Under the pieces are notes generated by a model. It ran no database searches and was not told where the DNA came from. It worked only from the letters and a program-made list of their open reading frames with translations. Position numbers and translations under genes: made by a program. Below, piece by piece: positions 57,738 through 64,000 of a stretch of DNA of 64,000 bases. This stretch comes from Hydrangea macrophylla (lineage: Eukaryota > Streptophyta > Magnoliopsida > Cornales > Hydrangeaceae): positions 32,179,501-32,243,500 of the forward strand of contig CM066998.1 of assembly GCA_033977485.1 (NCBI GenBank), in the 5' to 3' direction. The number at the start of each line of letters is the position of its first letter. The first letter of the stretch is position 1.

Positions 57738-57874
57738 CTACGCTTAACCTGACTCCCACTCGGGGATACGTAGGCAACTTGCTTGGTTCGTCATTAATAA
57801 TTGTGCGAATAGCACAATCCGTCAAACCTTAAACCAAACTACTGCGGACCTGATACCCACTCGGGGATAAGTAG
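57738..57874 (+). repeat. Conserved hairpin pair H3 and H4 after integrase (C)
   Basis: H3: CTACG (57738-57742) with CGTAG (57769-57773), inner CTCCC-ACT-CGGGG. H4: CTACT (57839-57843) with AGTAG (57870-57874), inner ACCC-ACTC-GGGG. The pair starts right after the integrase end and has the same ~100-nt spacing as H1/H2, including the G-C to T-A swap in the outer stem of the second hairpin. Confidence 0.75.
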
Positions 57875-58363
57875 GCGGGCTCTTCAATAGCCTTTGGTCT
57901 ATGAAAAAAAATCTGAAGAAAATCCCTGTGCTACACTAAGGGTAACCTTGCGTTTGTCCAGAACCACTTCAGAGCCTTACAACCAGAGGCAAACTTTTTA
58001 ACTATCCGAAGAACCCAGATATTTACATTAAACCCGTCTCTGGATCCCCTGGCTATCAAAATAAGTACTATAAAGGAACAAATATGAATTCATAGTATAG
58101 AGTGATTAAAGCTCTAAGCAAGATTCAAAGCAAACTAATAAAAAGCCAAGAAAAGACTTTGAAAGGAGGACTTTCATAACCTAAAGATAGATCGAAAGAG
58201 TGAACACATTAATTGAACATGTTAGAACATTTTCTAAACATAAAAACGTTCTTCTGAGAAAAAGAAAATCACATTCAAAAGCACAGGAAAGTAGGCAAGA
58301 TTTGTTAGAAATTTTGAAAAAATAAAGCTCTATCCTGTTTTGCTTTCATCTATGTATGTCTAC
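57875..58363. other. Non-coding spacer of element C
   Basis: Counterpart of 35133-35643 in A, with degenerate GGGTAACCTTGCGTTTGTCC and AGAGGCAAACTTT (57945-58000), relics of the PPT-like hairpins. No gene. Confidence 0.5.
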
Positions 58364-59446
58364 AGAGTCTGTCTCTTGACCAAGGTTTGGATCTACAAAA
58401 GGTACTCAGTAGTAGGAACGACTGAAGCTGGAATTCTTTGAAAGGGGGCTGCTACCCTGTCATGCCAAGCCTCAGCAAAAGTTTTCACAGTGAAAGAGCG
58501 CATTGTCGAACTCCTTGTGAAATCTACAGTATTGTCCTCAGTAACATCTTGGAGAAGTCCGTACTAACGAACTACTCGACCAGGAACATAAAAAGTAGTA
58601 GCATGTAATCCAGGTAACACGATACCAGGCCTCCCGGGAAGTCATACTACAACAGAGCAATAAGTCAACTACGGGCAGACCTAGCAGATATCACCAGGAC
58701 AGAGGCTCTGAAGCCAATCAAGCAAGGCATTGGCAGAATAGATTAAGTGGTGAATCTCCATACAATTATAGGGAAGTGACCCATGAAGGTGCGAAGGGTG
58801 TATAAAGAGATCTAGACGCTCCATGAGCCAAACTTATAAGACGAAAGGTACTCCAGCGAACAACATGGCCCCAGTAGTGTGGGCTTAATCCGATCCTATC
58901 AAGGTCTCGCCAATGACCAGCATGACGACACTCTTCATCTCTTATAGACCATAAGCAATGGGTATAAGAATGTCAGAAGATGACTGGAAGAGGAAATAAG
59001 AGAGCATAGTAATTGATAATGCACTGCGTCGAATAATCTGATACCCGCCACCATTAGGGTCCCCATGGGAGCATAAACGGAGGAAAGGCGTTCAAAATTG
59101 ATCTGCCTATAAAAGAGTCGGTTGCATTTCAGGATGTATGAAGAAAAACAACTAGGTCCAGAACATACCTGACCTGTACCGAAGGAACTATTAGATCCGT
59201 AAAAGGGTCAGTGTGGAGAATAGCACTGAACTCCTCGAACAATGGGCTGATCTCCTGGTAACCAATGCGGAAGATGTAAAGCGTAGGATTCCAACACTAG
59301 ATGGCATCCTGAAGTAGACCTTCATCCAGAGTCATCCGCTGAAAAGAGAAGAGGTCGTTCAATCTAGAACACTCAAAGCTAAGCCTATCGATGCCAGAAA
59401 GAGTATCCATCCATGGGAATAGGATTTAAGAGCTAATAGGAGCCAT
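58364..59446 (-). pseudogene. Antisense DUF7745-like pseudogene in element C
   Basis: Degenerate copy of the antisense gene at 35644-36733. ATG at 59446 (MAPISS, then a stop), later MDTLSGIDRLSFE and MTLDEGLLQ, with many stops and frameshifts. The DNA aligns along its length, including TTTGCTGAGGCTTGGCATGA near 58480, which shows the ancestral GAG (Glu) where element A has TAG. The end lies near 58364. Confidence 0.75.
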
Positions 59447-59539
59447 TTGATAAGGAGGTGAAAGGAGGGGAAGAGTGTTTTGCGGAGTTTTGAGGAAAGA
59501 AGAGTATAAAGAGAGAAATGGATCTGCCCAGACCACCCA

Positions 59540-59650
59540 GCGGCTCTTGAAACACCAAATGGCACTCCAGAGAATGCCGCGCAACAGTCTGTGATTGCGG
59601 TACGGTAGTCACCGACTGCCGCTGAGGCCTAATCGAGTGTCGCACAGAGC
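59540..59650 (-). promoter_or_regulatory. Palindrome array upstream of the antisense gene of element C
   Basis: Four decayed units of about 21 nt (GGCACTCCAGAGAATGCCGC, CAGTCTGTGATTGCGG, GTAGTCACCGACTGCCGC, AATCGAGTGTCGCAC) just upstream of the minus-strand gene. A TATA-like TTTATAC lies on the minus strand near 59495. It is the counterpart of 36826-36960. Confidence 0.6.
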
Positions 59651-60080
59651 TGGATTTTGGCCAGAACTTGTTTGTAATATATTCAGCCCACCTGTCAACA
59701 AAACAAAATCTGAATATATAATAAACGTGTGCATTAGTTCACACCACATAGAACATTCGACAATAGAAGACCAGGCCATGGTCACATTTGCAAAGAATAA
59801 ACAATAAAAACATGAACATATTCATAAGCGTTCATCATTCGTAGGAAATAAAATGCATGACCTAGCCATGGTCTCATTAGTAAAAGTGCATCATTCACAA
59901 GAAAAATAAAATATAGGACTAAGCTATGGTTGCATCCACGATGTGCAATAAGTCATGAGCAATAAGATGATCATGATAAAGGAGTATACGGATGCCTATC
60001 CTATCAAAAAATCCCGGCTATCCAGAGAACCATCATCAAAAAAATAAGTGTATATATACAGTTATCCAAATGTGAGATAA
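59651..60080. other. Non-coding spacer of element C
   Basis: AT-rich, no gene seen. Counterpart of the region between the two antisense genes of A (36961-37296). Confidence 0.4.
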
Positions 60081-60093
60081 AAATGAAGAGAAG

Positions 60094-60245
60094 AATGAGA
60101 TCAACCTCGACCCCGGCCTTGAGTTTGGCGAGTGACGCGTCGGAGGGGCTCCTCCTCTGACTCCGTACCGCTCCCAGTGCTTCCGCCTCTGCCTCTGCCT
60201 CTACCTCTACCTCTACCTCTACCTCTACCTCTACCTCCACCATGC
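60094..60245 (-). pseudogene. Last exon of the antisense PMD gene in element C, Arg-Gly tail
   Basis: The minus strand reads a run of Gly-Arg dipeptides (GGT AGA / GGC AGA repeats) from about 60240, then GGSTGSGTESEEEPLRRVTR and QTQGRGRG, stop near 60100. It occupies the position of the final PMD exon of element A but has RG repeats where A has GGD repeats. The rest of the gene lies beyond the junction with the Athila remnant and is lost. Confidence 0.55.
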
Positions 60246-60249
60246 CTAG

Positions 60250-62931
60250 CACATCTATGAGCTTCACTGGGACCCACTCAAAACTGCTAGAGTTGCTACT
60301 AGAGCTCTTTTTCAGTAGTTGTATAATTCATTTGAGCTTTGTTTAGCGTTCGACTGGCATAGTAGGTAACGTAGGGTTTATTATTGTTCCTCTGTCCTAC
60401 AACTGCACCAATAGCGTAGTCACTAGCATCACACATTAGTTCGAATGGCAAACCCCAGTTGGGTGCCTGTATTATCGATGCAGAGGTAAGGTGCTCTTTT
60501 AGTGGATCAAAAGGTATTTGACAGCTTTCTGACCACTCGAATGGTGTGCCTTTAACAAGCAGTTGGCAAAGTAGTCCGGATTTTGCACTAAAATTTTAGA
60601 TAACTCGACAAAAGAATCTCGTATGTCCCAAGAAGGAACGGATGTCCTTTATTGTACAGGGGATAGGTAGATTTGAGATACTGTCGATTTTAGCTTCATC
60701 CACTAAAATACTTTCATCAAAGATAACGTGGCCGAGGACTATTCCCTTGGTCACCATGAAGTGACATTTTTCCCACTTTAACACTAGGTGTTTGTCCTCG
60801 CAATGTGCTAGCACACGTTCAAGATGGTCTAAGCAATTTTCAAAACTATGGTCGAACACGAAAAATCATGCATGAAGACTTCATGTATTTGTTTGACCAT
60901 ATCACTGAATATGCTTAACATGCACCGCTAAAAAGTAGCAGGTGCATTGTATAAACTAAAGGGCATACGACATTAAGCGAAAGTGCCTAACGGACACATG
61001 AAAGTGGTTTTCTCCTAATCTTCAAGAGCTATTTCGATTTGGTTATACCAACTGTATTCGTCTAAAAAGCAATAGTACTTATGACCCGCCACTCGTTCTA
61101 GCATTTGATCCATGAATGGTAATAGAAAGTGGTCTTTTTGGGTCATGATATTCAGTTTTCAGTAATCGATACACATCCGCCATCCAGTGAGGGTGCGTGT
61201 TGGTACTAATTTTCCGTCTTTATTAGGAATACCCGTTATGCCTACCTTTTTTGGCACCACTTGAGTCGGGCTGACCCAAGGGCTGTGAGAAATAGTAAAT
61301 ATGATCCCAACATCAAGTAGTTTTAAAACTTCCTTTTTGACTACTTCTTGTATGTTGGGATTCAGACACCTTTGCATCTGTCGCGATGATTTAGCGTCTT
61401 TCTCCAAATATATTTTATGGGTTCAAACAGATGAGCTTATGCGTTTGAGGTCAGCAGTAATCCATCCCAATGCTCCCTTTTATTGTTTTAGCATTTGGAT
61501 TAATTTACCCACTTGTTCAAAATTTAATGTAGATGAAATTATGACCGGATAAGTCTTTTCAGTCCCTAGTAAAGCATAATTGAGCTCCTTTGGAAGCTCC
61601 TTTAATTCCAAATCGGGAGACTGAAAGTTAGAGGGCATGACTAGCTTTGTTTTCGGAGGCAATGGTTCATATGGTGTTACCCACATATAATCAGCTCTAT
61701 CCTCCTCTCTCGTTTCCATCATTAGGCATGTCAGATTTAAGTCGACGTCCAATGGAGCAGTGTTTTTAGGTTGGTAAACAGCATCAAATTATGACACCAC
61801 TACCTCCAAAGGATCTTTGTAGTCAACCAAATCAGCCTCATCTTCAATGACCGTTTTGATGTAGTTAACTTTTTCCTCATCCTCATATTCTTCAGGTCGG
61901 GGATATGAAAAGATTTTGACATTTACGGTCATGTTCCTGAATAGGATAGTCATTGTACCACTTCTTATTTTTATCATGGCATCAATTGTGTTTAGGAATG
62001 GACATCCAAATATAATCAGGATTTGTGTACATGGGTTGGACACAGGTTTAGTGTCTAAAATTACAAAATCAACAGAGAAGACAAATGAGTCTATATACAC
62101 GAGGACGTCTTTTAACACCTCTCTCGGGTATTTAACCGACCTATCTGCCAATTGTAATGCTACTCGGGTGGGTTTGTATTCACCTAACCCTTGTTGTTTA
62201 TAACTAAATAAGGTAGAAGATTTACACTCACTCCTAGGTCAAGGAGTGCATTTTCTATTCTTCGATTCTCAGTTTGGCATGAGACAGTTGGAGTATAAGG
62301 GTCTTTGAGTTTTGGAGGCAATTCATTTTGGATGATTGCACTTGCTTTGCAAACGACATAAGTGTGTTTCTTCAAACTTTGCCTCCTTTTGATTGTGCAT
62401 AAATCTTTAAGATACTTAGCATAGGCCGGTACTTGTTTGATTGCATCAAGGAGTGGAAGGTTTATTTTGACTTATTTAAACAATTCCAAGTACTCCTGAT
62501 TCTTTAACTCATTTTTGGGTTTCTTTAGCCTCTGAGGATAAGGAGAAGGGAAAGGGCATTTAGGTAATTGGTCATTAACGAGTTCCTTTTCGGGCCTTCT
62601 CTCAACTTCTTCCACTTCTTTAAGGAGCTTCATCATTTGAATCTAATGGTTCGTTGTTAATAGATAGCTCCTCTTCCTGAGTAGATGGTACATTTTTATT
62701 TACCACTTCGTCCTCCTCGTACTCTTCAGGAGCAGAGAGAGGTATATTGTGCCCTATAATCTTGCCGCTTCTCAGAGTAGTCACGGCTTTAGCATGTTCT
62801 TGATTATTAGGATCATTGTTGTATTCCTTAGGGTTTTGAAGTGGTTGGGCGGGAAATGTTCCTCCCAATCCCTCTTATCATGGATCCATTCTCTCCAACA
62901 TTGCGGACATTTTGCTCATCATTTGAATTAA
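60250..62931 (-). pseudogene. Athila-lineage pol remnant (protease-RT-RNase H)
   Basis: Read leftward from 62931. Linker: TTLRSGKIIGHNIPL and acidic segments. Protease: SAIIQNELPPKLKDPYTPTV and ALLDLGVSVNLLPYLV (62375-62184), the Athila form D-L-G-x-S-(V/I)-N-L-x-P. Then VLVYIDSFVFSVDFVILDTK and FGCPFLNTIDAMIKI (62151-61789). RT start 61407-61159: QRCLNPNIQEVVKKEVLKLL, GIIFTISHSPWVSPTQVVPK, PTRTLTGWRMCIDY. Later FENCLDHLERVLAHCEDKHL and IRSFLGHTRFFCRVI (60859-60596), with RNase H traces to about 60280 (TTEKEL). Stops and shifts occur throughout, and integrase is absent: the sequence ends against element C near 60250. Confidence 0.85.
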
Positions 62932-64000
62932 CTATTGTGTTAAGTTCACATTAAAGAGTGGATCTTCCTCTTGCACCTTTTTATATGGTGGCACATATAC
63001 ATTTGACTGTTGATTATTAGAGGGTTGAGCTTGGTTGTAATTATTAGATCTATTTTGATTGAATGGTTGGGACTGCCTATTGTATTGCCCTTGAGATTGG
63101 TTATTGTTGTTGTAGGGATGTTGTTGTTGGTATTGATTTTGGATCCCAGTGTCATTTTTCCAATTAAAACCAGGGTGATTCCATCGATTATTATTATTTT
63201 GAAAATTGTTATTGTTATTATAGGAATTTTCCACCCCTCTGTATCCTTGAATGGCGTTCATCTCCATGGGAGCTTGTTCTTGAAAATATGGCACATTGGG
63301 ACAGTATTGAGTGGTGTGTCCCAACATATTGCATGTGCCGCATGGTTCTTTAGGCAAAACCTGCCTAGAACCTTCTCCTTTCATCCCTAACTCCTCTACA
63401 TTCTTTACTAGGTCTTCGTATTTGGTAATTAGGTGATCTTTACTTTTTAGCTGATATATGCTTTTCTCCTCTAGACCTGATAGCAGTGCGCGTGAGACAT
63501 CCTCAGAGTTAGACCATTCATGAGCATGTTCAGCTAACCACTCAAAGTGGGTTTCAGTCTCTTCGGTGTTTTTGCAAAGAAATGGACCTGAGCTCATGGT
63601 TTCAACCAGTTTATTCGTTTCACCATTTAGTCCTTTATAAAAGTAGCTAATGGTTCGCCATTTCTCATACTCGTGATATGGGCATGGGACAAGCAAATCT
63701 TTGAAATGCTCCCAAGTTTGAGTAAAGGTTTCATTGCTCTTTTGTTTGTAGAAATTTATTTGACGTTTGAGTTTGGTGGTCATGCAAGGTGGAAAGAATT
63801 TCTTTAAAAACACAGTATTCATCGCATGTCCGGTGAAGATTGAATTTGGCTTGAGGGTGGATAGTCACGCTCTTGTTTTATCCTTCAAGGTGAAGGAAAA
63901 TAGCATTAGGCGTGTCATATCTACAGGACAATTTTGTGAGAATGTTTTGCAAACTTCCTCGAAATCTTTGACATGTAGATATGCCTTCTCGTTGTCCATT
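62932..64000 (-). pseudogene. gag: Athila-lineage gag, partial
   Basis: An open stretch of 296 residues on the minus strand (63822-62932), and homology continues to the window edge. Motifs: LKKFFPPCMTTKLKRQINFY, ETFTQTWEHFKDLLVPCPYH, FYKGLNGETNKLVETMSSGP, and a zinc knuckle CGTCNMLGHTTQYC (C-x2-C-x4-H-x4-C) near 63300-63350. After this comes an Asn/Gln-rich tail and PPYKKVQEEDPLFNVNLTQ. The capsid motifs LKKFFP and WERFKDLL are typical of Athila. Its N-terminus lies outside the window. It joins pol at 62931 through stops. Confidence 0.85.

Noticed and set aside
1..64000. Host single-copy genes, rRNA, miRNA precursors or organelle DNA
   Set aside because: None seen. All coding similarity recognised is to retrotransposon proteins or to TE-borne antisense genes, but short non-coding RNA genes cannot be excluded by eye.

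Overview
The window is intergenic heterochromatin from a large, TE-rich plant nuclear genome, most likely a eudicot. It is AT-rich, holds no recognisable host single-copy gene, and consists almost wholly of nested LTR retrotransposons of plant Ty3/gypsy lineages, plus one solo LTR of probable copia type. Family names below rest on domain motifs read by eye.

Layout. 1-6688: two degenerate chromovirus (Tekay/Del-like) 3' ends on +, the first interrupted by a 3.0-kb solo LTR of a Tat-like family. 6689-20177: a third chromovirus on -, with LTR, integrase, RT, protease and gag. It is split by a 1.49-kb solo LTR with a perfect 5-bp target duplication and by a 5.7-kb Tat-like solo LTR with a near-perfect one. 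20178-22660: unclassified repeat-like DNA. 22661-23728 and 55853-60245: the left and right remains of a Tat-lineage element C on +. 23729-55852: Tat-lineage element A on +, inserted in the gag of C. It has 3.25-kb LTRs, a tRNA-Arg PBS, gag, protease, G-patch, RT, RNase H, a second RNase H and integrase, followed by two genes in antisense. 40411-50490: element B on -, nested inside A. It is a gag-only element whose surviving LTR ends are almost identical, so it is much younger than A. 60250-64000: an Athila-lineage gag-pol remnant on -.

The most notable content is in A. Downstream of integrase it carries two plant-type genes on the opposite strand: a DUF7745-like ORF, and a plant-mobile-domain (PMD) gene for which I can read six phase-0 exons (579 codons). 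The PMD reading frame has no stop, although gag-pol of the same element has at least five stops, a frameshift, a mutated YVDD box and a deleted integrase active site. Antisense introns would not be removed from the element's own RNA, which explains how an intron-bearing gene can travel with it. The DUF7745-like gene has its own TATA box behind a cluster of 21-bp near-palindromes, and the same cluster lies upstream of the TATA box in the LTRs of A.

Two further signals stand out. The PBS of A does not stop at 18 nt: it matches the complement of tRNA nucleotides 27-76 (50 nt), with C opposite anticodon position 34, as expected if mature inosine-34 tRNA-Arg had been reverse transcribed. Eight copies of a hairpin with compensatory changes also recur at fixed places in A, B and C, as a pair just after integrase and singly about 160 nt before the polypurine tract. 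Short near-palindrome clusters with different core words occur in several unrelated elements here and look like a convergent LTR design.
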